From Chamaea fasciata (taxonomy: Eukaryota > Chordata > Aves > Passeriformes > Sylviidae): a stretch of DNA of 64,000 nucleotides. This document shows positions 1-55,346 of the stretch, piece after piece. Numbering within the stretch: position 1 is the stretch's first letter; each line of letters begins with the position of its first letter. The stretch spans positions 23,091,212 to 23,155,211 of the forward strand of contig JARCOQ010000011.1 of NCBI GenBank assembly GCA_029207755.1. The letters run 5' to 3'. The notes below the pieces were generated by a model. It was not told where the DNA came from, searched no databases, and saw nothing but the letters and a program-made list of their open reading frames with translations. Position numbers and translations under genes: made by a program.

Positions 1-252
1 AAGTCCTCATTGCGGGCCATGGGTGTTTGGTTGTTGGGTTAAAAGTAAAAATAATTTAGGTGTCATTCCTTAATTGGACAGTTTATCCTTAAAAGGCCCT
101 GTAGAGAGAGAGAGACAGGGTTCCATTTTTAGTTTGTTAGCTCGAAGTGCTGTAGAACTCACGGCTTGTGAGACTGTAATATGGATAAGAATTAATAAAC
201 ATCTGAGTCCAAACAAGAAATTCCATCTCGAGCATTTAATCCCGACTCTGGG
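1..252 (+). repeat. LTR-like interspersed repeat, cut by the window edge
   Basis: Closely matches 40998-41240, sharing ggttaaaagtaaa, gagacag.gccat, cttgtgagactgta and aagaattaataaac. The AATAAA inside AATTAATAAAC fits an LTR poly(A) signal. Probably the same ERV family as the copy in intron 4. No viral gene is visible. Confidence 0.7.
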
Positions 253-299
253 GAAAAAAAAAAAAGTGACTCTGGACTTCTATCCAATTATCAAAACTA

Positions 300-402
300 A
301 GATCCCAAGGCCAGGTTGGATGGGACTTGGAGCACCCTGGGACAGTGGAAATGAAACAAAATGAGCTTTAAGTTTCCTCCCAACCCAAAGCATTCCACGA
401 CT
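300..402 (+). repeat. CR1 LINE 3-prime fragment
   Basis: Contains ggccaggttggatgggactt and cctcccaacccaaagcattc, the usual avian CR1 3-prime tail in sense orientation, mutated. Confidence 0.75.
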
Positions 403-1470
403 GTACGAAAAGCAGCTCTGAGGATATTTTTACCCATGGATACAGGGCACTGGGAGATGTTACATCAACTCCTGGGCACACCTGAATAAATTCCAGCTCC
501 TGGGCCTGTGTCCTGACGAGGTGCTTTGAAATTTTGAATATTTTCCCTTTAACACAGAAGATTCTTCCAGTTGTTCCCATGCTGGCAAAGAAAACCACTG
601 ATCTGGAGGGATCCTTTGCTCTTCTCCAACCCTGTGGAACTTTCAAGACTCACTCAATGGCAAATAACGCTTTTAACAGATACTTTTTGGACATTCTGCT
701 TAAATGTCATTTATATTTGCCTTTCCTGCACTGGGTACTCCATGCAAATTTTATCCATTTTTAAAAAGAGCTGGAATATTTCAGCATCAGCTGCTCTCTG
801 GGCTCACCCTGAATGTGGCGTTTATATCAAAGGGAGGAAAGGGGGCTCTACATCCACCTGAAAGGTCTCCTGAGATGATTAAAAGGGACCCACTGGTCAG
901 GGAGCATTTCTGAATCTCTTATTCCATAATTATTATAATGTGCATAATGCCTCATATGCATTAAACATTCCACTGAAATGACTCTGAATGTGAGAGCAAC
1001 CGCATAACAAAGGAAAAAAAAAAAAACCCAACCTTATTTTACATAATAGAATTTAAAATATTAATGATGTAAGTAATATGCATAGTGTATGTTTAAGTGT
1101 GTACACTTAACCATGCAGTTATGAATTATGTATGTAAATATAGCACACACCAAATGTGTATTTAAACACTCCAGCTTTCCACATGGGCTAATCTGAAGTG
1201 CATTGCTTTGGATTAATTTTTAACATTTTACTTGCAAATAATCATAATTTGAAAGTTCACATTGCAATACATTTGTATTGGTAGTTGAAAACACCACCGA
1301 GCTTGACTGAATCCTTGGAATCACAGGAGATTGGCATTTCCAGGAAATGTAAAAGAGGAACTTCCAAGTCTGCATCGTTCACGAAAGATTTCCTGGTTTA
1401 GCTGGAAAAAAACCAAAACAAAACAAAACAAACGCCCAGAAGTTCCTCAGCTGGAAAGTGATCTTTTGTG

Positions 1471-1627
1471 GGAAGGGCAAAGGGAATGAAAAAGGGAAGG
1501 AAAAGAGGAGAGGAAAGGAAAGGAGAAAGGGGAAAGGAAAAAGGAAAGGAGAAAGGAAAGGAGGAAAGGAAAGGAGGAAAGGAAAGGGGAAAAAGGAAAA
1601 AAGGAGAAAGGAAAGGGAAAGGAAAAT
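1471..1627 (+). repeat. Purine-rich GGAAA low-complexity tract
   Basis: About 155 bp almost wholly A and G, made of irregular ggaaag/aggaaa units. It creates spurious Lys/Arg/Glu/Gly and Phe/Pro/Ser-rich frames on the two strands. Confidence 0.9.
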
Positions 1628-2384
1628 CCCCAAAGGCCCCAAACCCTCTCTTTTCCTAGCACACCACACTCCAGCTGTGCTGCCAGATGTTGCCACCCAG
1701 CTGTTCCTTCCAGCTCCAAGGAAAAATCCAATTATCTGTCCATGTGTGGCAGCTTCATTAGAACGAGCACAGCCAAGTGTGACGTGGTTTTATCTATTCC
1801 ATGGGTGGAATTGTAATTCCAGGACCATCAGTGTCCCTTTAGTGCAGCTCCTGTTCCACCCCATCCAGTCACTCCCAAAATTTGGATGCAGGAGGAGCCT
1901 TTTCAGGACAGGGCTCATTTGGGAACCCTCTGGAATGACACTGATGGAATGAGAGCTAATTTTCCTTCATTTCCTTCCCACGGCGGTTTGTGGTGGTTTC
2001 CCTCTAAGCTGCCAAAAGTGGGAATTTCCCTTCAGCTGCAACAGTTCCAGCAAAATTCCAAGAGTTCCAAAAAATTAAGCTCAGCAAAAAAGATTTGGAG
2101 TGCAGAACTTTGTGGCTCTCAGGGAAGGCTTTTTGCCTTCAGTGAGGATTTTCTGGTGGGATGTACAGCAGGATTGTGTCAGATCTCTGCGTCTTGTTAT
2201 TTTACAAGTGCTGGAAAGTCAAACTGTGAGGAGAATGAGAGTTAAAAAAATCCCATCCCAGCACAAGCAGGATGTTTAATTCTGCTGGAAACTTCCCCAC
2301 TGCTCAGGATGATGGATTTTCATGGGATTTCCTGCAATGGGACATGTTGGGGCTGGATCCAGGGTGTCTGAGGAGGGAAAAGGG

Positions 2385-2436
2385 GCAGAAAAGGGGGAGA
2401 GAAGAAAAAGGGGGAGAGAAGAAAAAGGGGGAGAGG
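2385..2436 (+). repeat. Short tandem repeat, 17-bp purine unit
   Basis: Unit gagaagaaaaaggggga occurs in tandem two to three times. Confidence 0.75.
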
Positions 2437-3322
2437 CTCCTGCTGGATCCCCACATTCCATGGGGTGGGACAGACTCCAAGGGAGCAAGCCCAGGGGTGG
2501 TCAAGTGAGATTGAAGCTGGGATTTCTCAGCCTGGGTGAGTTCCTCAGGAATTATTTTCCTGGGGACTCAGTAAAACCTCCCCCCGGGGCTGGAACACGG
2601 GGTTCAGTCTGTGCGCTGGGACTCTCAACGCTGAAAGACAAGAATGAGGTTCCCCAAGTAAGTAAGGAAAACCAAATTTTTTTTTTTTTTTTTTTTTTGG
2701 AAGGGTCTCAAAGCTGAAAAAAAGCCAGTAACGAGGTTCCCAAAATAAATAAGAAAAAATTGGTTTCTTGGAAGCCTTTGGCTGTCCCTAATATTTCCCA
2801 TGTCAGGTGAGAGGAGTGGGGTGAAGGTTCTGTACCCCCTCAGCCCTCTCTGCAGCAAAGGGACGCATCTTCAGCAGCTGGGCATTGCCAGCTCTGGAAA
2901 AACAGGGAAGTTTTATTTGTCAGAATATAAAGTATAAAATTACTCCTAAAATGATCATTTTCTTTGCCAACTTCATTATCATGTCGCAGTGAAATTTCAA
3001 TAAATTAATAATAGCATTCACCCACCTATGAGGTGCTGGCTATTGAGCTTTGTACCCCAACATTTTAAAGCAAAGAATAATCCTTTAAATGAATGTAAAG
3101 CACAGTCACTGGAAATTGCCACTGCCCCCTGCAGCAGTTTATTCCCATTGAATTTAATTGTAAATATATTTTCCCAGTCTCTTTAGTTCCTATGCTGCAC
3201 TCTTGGGATAAAAAGAGCCTTTAACATGAATTATTATTATGGTAAATACACAACAACAACAACATTTCCTTCAGTGAAATAAAGAGAGACCAACATTCAT
3301 TCATTCACCTTAAAATTTCAGG

Positions 3323-3924
3323 TTTAATTTTACAATTTCAGGTTAAAATACAGGAAACACAAATCTGGCTTAAGTCGTATAGCACCCTCCCCCTCCCCCC
3401 TTAAAATTATTTTTTCCAGTATCTGAATATTTTATACATCAACAGCTGGAAACATTATTTGAGGCTAAATCAATCATAATTGAAAACATTTGCTTCTACT
3501 TTATCTGGCCTTAAATTTTTCATAATAATCACTTGCATGGGTGCAATTAAAATTAGGGTGGAAGTTGAATATAGGCGAAATTTACAGCTTCAATTCCACT
3601 TCAACTGCATCCTTTTTTTACAAAATTTATCTGAAACGAAGTCAGACAGGAATTCCACTCTGAAAAAACCAGAGTTTTTCCCTTCAGTTCTCACTCTGAA
3701 AGATGAACTTATCCCAGAGTGCCACTGCTGGCACGTGACTGCTCCGTACACAAAATACCTGGCTGTGAACTGACTCCACCGGTGTGTTTGTAAGGCAAAA
3801 AAAAAGTGTCCCAAGATGACAAAAAAAAAAAACCAAACCAACAAAAAAACCCCACTCTGAAAATTGAAAAACAGTTTTAAAAATAGGAGAAAATGCAACG
3901 GTGTGGCCGATGTTATTTTCCATT
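3323..3924 (-). other. SI: Probable SI 3-prime UTR
   Basis: No further frame follows the stop. The first poly(A)-type signal on the minus strand is ATTAAA at 3323-3328, about 600 nt after the stop; a canonical AATAAA lies at 3138-3143. Which is used cannot be told from sequence, so the lower edge is a guess. Confidence 0.4.
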
Positions 3925-47247
<43,323 letters not shown>

Positions 47248-48595
47248 CTAGAAACCAAGAGAAACTCCATCAGTCAAAGGAAAACACGAGGAGCAGCTGT
47301 AAATTACATCTCCAATTTATTTAATTAGCAACATTTTATAAGTCATTCCACAGTTTTAATCCTGAGGCTTAAATAAAACTCTCCTTAAAGACTGTGTGCG
47401 ATCAGTCTCCATTTCAGGATCATTCACCCAGCGCAGATTATAAAATTATTACACTGAGGGAATGTATTTTTCTCCCTGCAAATCACTTAACACAGAAAAA
47501 TTTACTCCTGAGATTAACCACGCAGTTTCCTACAGGTTACTAAAATTCCTGAAACAGCAAACAAATAAAAGCAGCTTCCCCTTTTTTTTCCTTTTCTAAA
47601 CTTTCTTTTCTCCTTTAGAGTAAACACAAGTCTATTCATTTAAAAAGGAGGAGCTTGATTTGTTAAAAATATACCCGAGAAAAGCTGCAATAAACTCTGA
47701 GGACGTGTCCAGGACACGGGGGGAAGGCAAGACAGGGGTAAATTGCTTATTTGTACAGTGGCAGAACAGATTGTGTGCAAGCTCATGGCACAGGGGTTGC
47801 TGCTGGAATCGCAACTGAAATATGGGAAATAACTCAGTGGAGTCGGTGCCTTAAAAAAGCTGTGGAAAACATGAGCTTTTCCCAAATTCCTTTTTTTTTA
47901 ATATATATTTTTGGTGAGAAAGGCGTGCTGAGCCAAGGGGGCTGTGCTGGCTCAGAGAACAACCCAGAACCATCAACACTGAACTGCGCAGCAGCAATCA
48001 AACTGATTAAAACTAATTAAAACTAATTAAAACTAACCTCAGCAGTCAGGTCAATACACACTGGCAGCTACCACTGCATTTAGCTTGTGGTTAAGAGCAT
48101 TTAACCTCATAAAACAGAATTAAATACAGAAAAATTAGATCTTTTAAGTTAAGGAAGTGTGGGAGCACATGTACGTTGCATCGGCACAGCAGAACAGTTT
48201 TACATGTTTTAGTGATGACCCACAGAAGGAAAAAATACCCTAAAATGAACTATTTTGTGTGTGAAATAGCAGTCTAAATTGTGCTCCTGCTGCCATTTTT
48301 AACACATCACAACCTAAAATCCCCTTTTGCTCTGTTGCTCCAGATGACATCATCCTAAAACTTAAAAACCCTAACGCTCATTTTCCTGAAAAGTAAGATT
48401 TTATTCAAGTTCTTGTCATTAAAGCCTCCCATCTCATTGAATTGCAGTTCTTTCTTCTCCTAGTCTCCCTTCAAACCCTAAAACATTGGAAATAAACAGT
48501 CACAATTTATAAATCTAAGTACTGTTGAGTGATGAGCATTCACCAGCGAGGCAAAGCTCTCCAGAACATTGGAAGCAATAAAATGAAAGCCTTAC

Positions 48596-48638
48596 CTTAA
48601 AGTTTCAGTGGCTCCTCAGGAGCAACTGCTGCTCCTGG
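48596..48638 (-). other. SI: SI exon 1, non-coding 5-prime UTR (start inferred)
   Basis: The minus strand has a strong donor TTTAAG|GTAAGG with the exon edge at 48596, just below the promoter-like block. Human SI also has a non-coding first exon. There is no ATG needed here because the coding frame starts at the first base of exon 2. The 5-prime edge is only inferred from the TATA-like box. Confidence 0.5.
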
Positions 48639-48816
48639 CTGTGAAGTTCAACATCAAACCTGGGGCTTTAAGAGCTGCTGTTATCAGCGCTCAGCTGTGT
48701 TTGCAGAGCCCTGGGCCAATGGCAGCCGCAGCCAGAGTTACAGGCAGATTACGGACACTCTTTGGACTAAACACTTGGGATTATTGCAGTCCAGGGATTG
48801 CTCGTTAATTAATAAT
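48639..48816 (-). promoter_or_regulatory. SI: Probable SI promoter with TATA-like, GATA and HNF1-like sites
   Basis: Read on the minus strand upstream of exon 1: an HNF1-like 13-mer ATTATTAATTAAC (48804-48816; two mismatches to GTTAATNATTAAC), a GATA site TGATAA (48681-48686) and a TATA-like CTTAAAG near 48664-48674. HNF1, GATA4 and CDX2 are known regulators of mammalian SI in enterocytes. I saw no clear paired CDX2 site here. The transcription start is inferred at about 30 bp past the TATA-like box. Confidence 0.5.
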
Positions 48817-48839
48817 ATTTTGCTTCAATGAGAAGCACT

Positions 48840-49619
48840 GGGTTCTGCAAAGGAGAGGAAAGCAGCTAGGAAATGCCAATCAGCTCATCCAGTTGCGTGA
48901 CTGGGACTTTTTTAATCTGCTCTTTTTCCATATCTTTGTTACTTTAACCTTTGTGGAACCCTTCACGTTCCTCGTGTATTATTTCTGCTTAATCACCAAA
49001 AGAAGTCGTTAAACATTCCCAAATGAGGGGAAGAGCTGCTGAACACATTGCAGGGGAGAATCAAATTTATGACCATTAAAATTTTTATTGGAATTAACTA
49101 TAAAACATGAATCTCAAATCAATATAAACAGATTTCAGGGGATACTACTAATAAATGGCAAAAGCAGATGAGAGATGAAAGATTAACACAGAAATGTTAA
49201 AATTTTCTAGCAAAGAGGCTTCAATCATGACCTTAATTTGTATCCTTCACACCTAACTGTTTTTTGTCTTTTTCTCACATATGATAGGTGAGATTCTAAC
49301 ATTAAATCTGTATTTTCCAAAGGAAAGCTTTCGATTCATATTATTAAAGCATTTACGAGTGATTTTTCAATAATAGAGAAAAATTAATTAAGTTTTTATT
49401 ATTTTTCAATAATAAAGAAATGACTGAGAGTGCCACTTGTGTTTTTTGTACCACTCATGAATTTACCCCAATTCCTCCATCCCTCAGCTCTGCCTGTGGA
49501 GCCCCAGGAATGAGAAATCTGGAATATTTCCTGATGAGTCACAGAGGGGATGGGCCCCTTTTCCTCAGTCAACACTTGAAGGAAAGAAAATCAATGGCGC
49601 ACACAGAGCACCGGGCCTT
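48840..49619. other. Upstream flank of SI, no gene seen
   Basis: AT-rich sequence between the promoter and the CCAT array. I see no exon, RNA gene or repeat family in it. Confidence 0.5.
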
Positions 49620-49980
49620 CCTTCCATCCCTCCATCCATCCATCCCTCCATCCATCCATCCATCCATCCATCCATCCATCCATCCCTCCATCCATCCCTC
49701 CATCCCTCCATCCATCCATCCATCCATCCATCCATCCATCCCTCCATCCATCCATCCATCCATCCATCCATCCATCCATCCATCCCTGTCCATCCATCCA
49801 TCCATCCATCCATCCATCCATCCATCCCTCCATCCATCCCTCCATCCCTCCATCCATCCATCCATCCATCCATCCATCCATCCCTCCATCCATCCATCCA
49901 TCCATCCATCCATCCCTGTCCATCCATCCATCCATCCATCCATCCATCCATCCATCCATCCATCCCTGTCCATCCCTCCA
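49620..49980 (+). repeat. (CCAT)n array with longer-period structure
   Basis: About 360 bp of CCAT units broken by CCCT and CCCTGT variants. The variant order repeats at roughly 130-142 bp (for example ccctgtcc at 49784 and 49914), so a longer unit was duplicated. It gives false His/Pro/Ser and Met/Asp/Gly/Trp repeat frames. Confidence 0.95.
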
Positions 49981-50026
49981 TCTCCCCTCAGATCAATGCC
50001 ACCACTCCCAGGCGCTCAGGTGAACC

Positions 50027-50470
50027 ACAGACAGAATTTCCAAACAAACCTCACCCCTCCTTTCCATGGGAATAACACCCATAACCATTGCTAAAATTTG
50101 CTAAATACGCTGCTTTATGCGTGTCTGTTAAAAAACCCAAACAGTTTAGTGTGGGTTATGAGGATGATAATGGTTGGGGAAGCCTGAGGGGTTTGTCTGA
50201 TGGATATTTGTTTTCCAAAGTTTATTTATTTCATTTGACTCAGGCAGAGTTTCCAAAGAAACCTCACCCCTTTTTTCCATGGGAACAACAACCTTGTCCA
50301 AGAAAACTCTGGAACCATTGCTAAAAATTTCTAAATACGCTGCTTTATGAGTGTCTATTAAAAAACCCAAATGGTTTAGTGTGAGTTATGAAGATGATAA
50401 TGGCTGGGGAAGCCTGAGGGGTTTGTCTGATGGATATTTGTTTTCCCAAGTTTACTTATTTCATTTGCCT
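50027..50470 (+). repeat. Tandem duplication, two units of 213-230 bp
   Basis: Unit 1 (about 50030-50242) and unit 2 (about 50243-50470) share accattgctaaaa, ctaaatacgctgctttatg and agcctgaggggtttgtctga. Unit 2 has an extra piece of about 20 bp. About 90% alike by eye. Confidence 0.9.
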
Positions 50471-53400
50471 GCTCCAGGAAAGCACTGGGCCCAGCGCAGC
50501 GTGTCCGATGGGTTCCATTTAACAACCTCCCTGCCATCAATAAAACCATTTGCTTAAGTGCTTCCCTGGGCTGGCAGTGCCACAAACCCCTGTTATCCAT
50601 CACCCAGGGAATGCTTTCCCTGCCGCTCCAGGGCACCAACCCAGGGAACGCAAAGCTCTCCAGGGAGGCTTTCCCGGCAGGTTTCCCAGCTCAGTGTGCT
50701 CTCATCACTCCACACAGGAGATCAGGGCTCCCAGGGCAAGGTGTGGGATCAAATTCCAGGGAGGAGGAACGGGAAGGCTCCTCAGCCAGGAGAGGCCATA
50801 AAAGCAACGAGAACTCCATTAAGTGAAGATCTGCAGCAGCGTGGTTTCTGCTGGCTCAGGCTTTGGTTTCCAGGAATTCAGAGCTGATTCCTTCCTGACA
50901 AAAAGCTGGGAAGAAGAATTGTTAGAAACCCAGGCGTACAGGCTAGGCTAGAGAGAATGGCACAGGAAAGCAATCTAGGAAGTGAGGTACTGTTAAAAAT
51001 GCAGCGATTTAAAAAGAGACATTTATCGCTTTGCTTTGAACAGGTCCATTTTTAATTAAATCACACACAACCTGCAAAGCTCATTAGCTGGGCAGAGTGA
51101 GCTCCCTGGAATTCCTTCAGTCAGCTGGGCTAAATATTGGAGTTTCAGCCACGGGACCATGCTAGCAAATAGAAATAACTCATGCTTTGTCTACAGTTTA
51201 ATAAGATCTGTTTTTTCGCTGTTTTGGTGTCAAATATTTAATAGAAGTTAAGAGTTACAGCCCCTTAATTTCTGTAAGAATCTGTTGGCACGTTACCAGT
51301 CCAGTCAGGAATGCAATCGTTATTATGGAAGGATGTCTGGCACGGATCCAGCAGGAACACACTCCTGTAATCCCCACATCCCTCTTTTGCAAGGCTGAAC
51401 CCACCCTGCAATCCCAGCTCTCCAGACTGGGAGCTCTCCAGGGTAGCTCGGGCCACATCCCAGCAAGGAAAGAGGCTGAGCTGTTTTTGGAGGCCTGGAG
51501 TCTCCTCCAGGCACAGCAAGGCAAGGAGCTGTGAAGCCTCACCAGCGCATTGAAAAGAGATATTTTCCCCCAAGGAGACTCTGGAGAGAATGAATTTGGA
51601 TTCATCCCATGTTGTGTCATTTTCCCAAAGCACATCACAATTCAAGATCAGATGCTGTGAGCTCCATCTGAGACAAAAGCAGTTTTCATTTTATAGTAAT
51701 TGACAACCAAAATATTTTGATTTTGTTTACCAAACAGACAGAGAAATGATATCAACTGAGTCATTTCGTTGCAGTGGAAAAGCAGGATATATTTGAAGTT
51801 CATTTTGGAAGTTCTTCTCAAAGAAATGCAAATAGACATTGTATAGAAATGTTTTTTTCTAGATAAATATGTTTCTTTACACCTAAACAATAAATATTTA
51901 TCCTCATTCTAATACCACTTTTGATCCAACAAAGTCTGGCAGAGGTGATGAACATTAAAAATTTAATGCCAGTGCTTTCTTATGAATTTTTATTAGGTCA
52001 AATTAGAGACCAGCAATAATTAGAGATCAGTGATCATGATAATGATGACAAAGGCAAGAATTCCAGTGGATCTGTGGTGTACAGAAAGAGGAATAAATTT
52101 GGCAGTTCTCATTTTGCAAATGAGGAAATGACTTGCTGGGAGTCTCTAAAACACAAAAAATAATTACTGGAAGTCAGTGCAGAACACACTGCTCAGGTGA
52201 TGACTCAGTGGGTGAGACCTGAAATCAGAGGAGAAATGTTATAACAATACTCCTAAAAAACCCCAAACCCTCTCATTCTTATTTTAATCACTGCTGAACA
52301 CAAAGAGCACGAAGCGAGAAGGCGTCTGATGTAGAAGGAACAAGTGTCAGGATGGTTTGAACCATAATCATGAATATAAATCACTTGATTATGTCTGAAA
52401 ATTAATAACTGCTGCTGCTCAAGACAGCAAAGGGGAGCTCTTAGTAGAGCCAAGTCTTATGTATTGCCAATATTTATTATCTACCTTCTCAACTGACAAA
52501 GAAATTACAAGATTGCAAGAGAAAAGAGAGTATTTTTTCCTTTGGCCATTCATGCATAAATATGTGGAAATATCAAAATGTGCCTGGCATTATTACTTGA
52601 TCGAAATCTATCATCTGCTTTTTGATGATTTTTTTTTTTAAGCTGTAATAAGAGAACATCAGGGATATTCCAAAATGGAAATATCCTACAAGCAAGAGAT
52701 TTGAGCCTGGCTTTTGTAGCTGACAATGTTCACTCCAGGATAGAGTTCACTGCCTGTCAATGAAGGGGCAAAGGACAATTAATATTTGCTTCCAGCTAAT
52801 TGCTGGCTCCAGACAACACACCAAGTTGAAAGTGACTCTCAGCTGCATCCCCCCAGCTCTGCTTTGGGCAAAATGGGGAGAAAGGAATTCTTCATTTGTG
52901 GCTGGATGAAAACACCAACCACAGAAAAGCTGAAAAAAAAAATCCCAATCAAGCAGAAAGAAGTTTAATTCTTCGGTAATTATCCTTCCTCCTCAAGTAT
53001 CTGAATTCACAATTTGTTGATTTTTCAGATCAAGCCCGGTGCGGGGGCTGGTTTTGGGGTCCTTTTGTTGGGAACAACTGTCAGGTTTTACTCTCAAATC
53101 TTTCTTTTCTCAAATTCTTCAGCTTTATGTGATTTTTTTTCCCCATGTTCCTTCCTACCTGGAATGTACCAGCAGAAAGGAATTTTCACTCCTGCTGGCA
53201 GACCTAGAAACATCAGAGAGGTTTTCTGCGTGGGGATATATCAAGGTTAATATTCAAGGTAAATTTGAATAAAGTTTTGAATAAAAAAAAATAAAGGGTA
53301 TTTCTTCCTATGCAACCTAGTTGGTGAAAAGTTGAAGAAGTTAAAAAAAGGATGTATCATGTCTTAAATCCCTTTAAAAACTGTCCTTCCTTCTCCTTTG

Positions 53401-53874
53401 ATTCCTTCAAAACAGGGAAAATTCTTAAACCTCACAAGGCACGTCATTAATTTTCTAGAAATGGATAAATTCAAATGTGAGGTGCTTAAGTAAAAGCAGA
53501 CACTCTTCAATAATTCAAATATGGACAAATGAGAGTGTTGGATTTAAGAGCCCAAATCACCCCTCTGCATTTAGGCTGGCCAAAGACTCGCTAAGATAAA
53601 ATAAATATTATTTTATACAACCACCTCTTCATGCCAGTTTGGAGACACATATGCACAGAGCACCAGGACACCCAGGACTCTGCCAGCTCCAAAGATCCTT
53701 GAGTCATACATCAGGGCAAGTCCAAAATAGCCTTGGATGGATTTGGTAATTCTAGTTAGGAAAACACCAGTAAATCGGGGACTCTTTACTTTCTTGGCTT
53801 GTAAATATGCTTATTTTAACAACCAGAAACTTTAGTTATTATTTTTAAATGAAGGTTAATAGCTAGATTAATAA
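50471..53874. other. Intergenic sequence, no gene recognised
   Basis: No SI-like exon with working splice sites and no known repeat family identified. A weak trefoil-like reading at about 51265-51345 is discussed as a finding. Confidence 0.5.
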
Positions 53875-53878
53875 TTAC

Positions 53879-53924
<46 letters not shown>

Positions 53925-53925
53925 G
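53875..53925 (+). repeat. (AAT)n microsatellite
   Basis: About 16 uninterrupted AAT units. Confidence 0.95.
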
Positions 53926-54393
53926 CATTTTAAGGTGAGATGATGGATCTGCAATAATGACAACAACCTAAAAGAAATAAAAACCTCCAGGCAGTAAATA
54001 ACACTCAAAATGCACCTTAATAAGTCTTAACTTCATTATCCACCATTCCTACCCTATTCCACTGAGTTTTTTCACTTTTTTACTGAAAAAAAGCTGAAAT
54101 GACAGATCGTGCCCCAGCTTTTGGAGACAGGAAAAGATAATTCTGAAAGGAACTGCTTAATGAAATCAGGGCTTTGACTCTTTGCTGATTTTTTTATGTC
54201 AGAGCTTTTCTGCTGCTCCCGTGACTTTCCCTGTCCTTGCTGCAGATGGTCCAACAGCCAATTCCTGTGTTCCTTGCTGCTCCTGAGCAGGAAACAAAGC
54301 AAAGCCACCGTTATTATCTCTTGAGTCCTCGCCAACTCTTTGCTTATTTAGACATGATACTGCTGGATATTATTCAGCTTTGCATTTCTTACC

Positions 54394-54424
<31 letters not shown>

Positions 54425-55324
54425 GTGGCTATTGTAGGAAAACAAAAGGATTAAAGGCTTAGGAGCTTCAAGTGCATGTTTCATATTCAGATATTTGTAA
54501 TAACAACTGAGAGATGCAAACAACATCAGTGCCAAGAAAGTGATCTCCTTACACCTGTTTTTGTGCGATGATTCAGGGAGCACAGCCCAGGAGGGCTGGT
54601 CTGGGCAAGGGACACTCCTGAGGCAGAACCCAGCAGCTCATCCCAGCACCATCCAAGATATGGGAAAACACAAAGTTCCCAGGTTTGACCTTCATTGCCA
54701 CTGTCACTCCCTTGGAATTTCAACTTCTAGTGACCTCTGAACTTGCACCCGGGGTCATTTTTGTACTGCTGGGGTGAAGGATTCCAATCCTGCATGAAGA
54801 AATGTTAAACCTACCGTGAGATGCCTCTGTTTTACACAAATCCTCACAGGTTCTGATCACACTGGTTCCAAGCTTTTCTCTCCAAACACAACAGCTGGAA
54901 GATGTATTTCTTTGGGGGGTTTTAATGATATTTTTACAGTCTCTTGAAATTCAAGTGGGAGTGGGAATGAAGGCATCAAACAGGGCCAGACTTTGACCAA
55001 AGCCTTTGGGCCAGCAAAGCTGTGGGTGCCCATCACACCTCGACAGTTCCCAACTCGAAGATTCTCCATTGGATCAACACCTCCTCAATATTTACACACA
55101 TTTACCTATATAAACACACTTATATACATTTATTTCAGCTGCCTTTAGGAGTCCTTGATCATGGAGATGGACCATGGTCAGGCTCGAACCATGGAAGATG
55201 GAAGATTCCACGCTGAGGTTTTGAACTGAGACTACCAAAATGTCGCCTCAACTAATTATTTGAACACCTCCGATGATTTATTCTTTCATCATGGAGTGAG
55301 CAACACTACAAACAATAAGAAGGG
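53926..55324. other. Intergenic sequence, no gene recognised
   Basis: Contains a 28-bp poly-A (54397-54424). I see no exons or recognisable repeats otherwise. Confidence 0.5.
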
Positions 55325-55346
55325 AACTAAAAAGGGGAAATGCTGA

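Larger units (their letters stand above)
403..3322. other. Region downstream of SI, no gene seen
   Basis: Mostly AT-rich unique-looking sequence. It holds the purine-rich tract at 1471-1627, a smaller one at 2385-2436 and a poly-T at 2677-2698. The open frames here come from low-complexity sequence and show no protein motif. Confidence 0.6.

Noticed and set aside
1379..1952. Lys/Glu/Gly-rich and Phe/Pro/Ser-rich frames
   Set aside because: Produced by the GGAAA purine tract on both strands.
49420..50094. 224-codon plus-strand frame and three minus-strand frames rich in repeated residues
   Set aside because: They are translations of the CCAT array; no splice sites or family resemblance.
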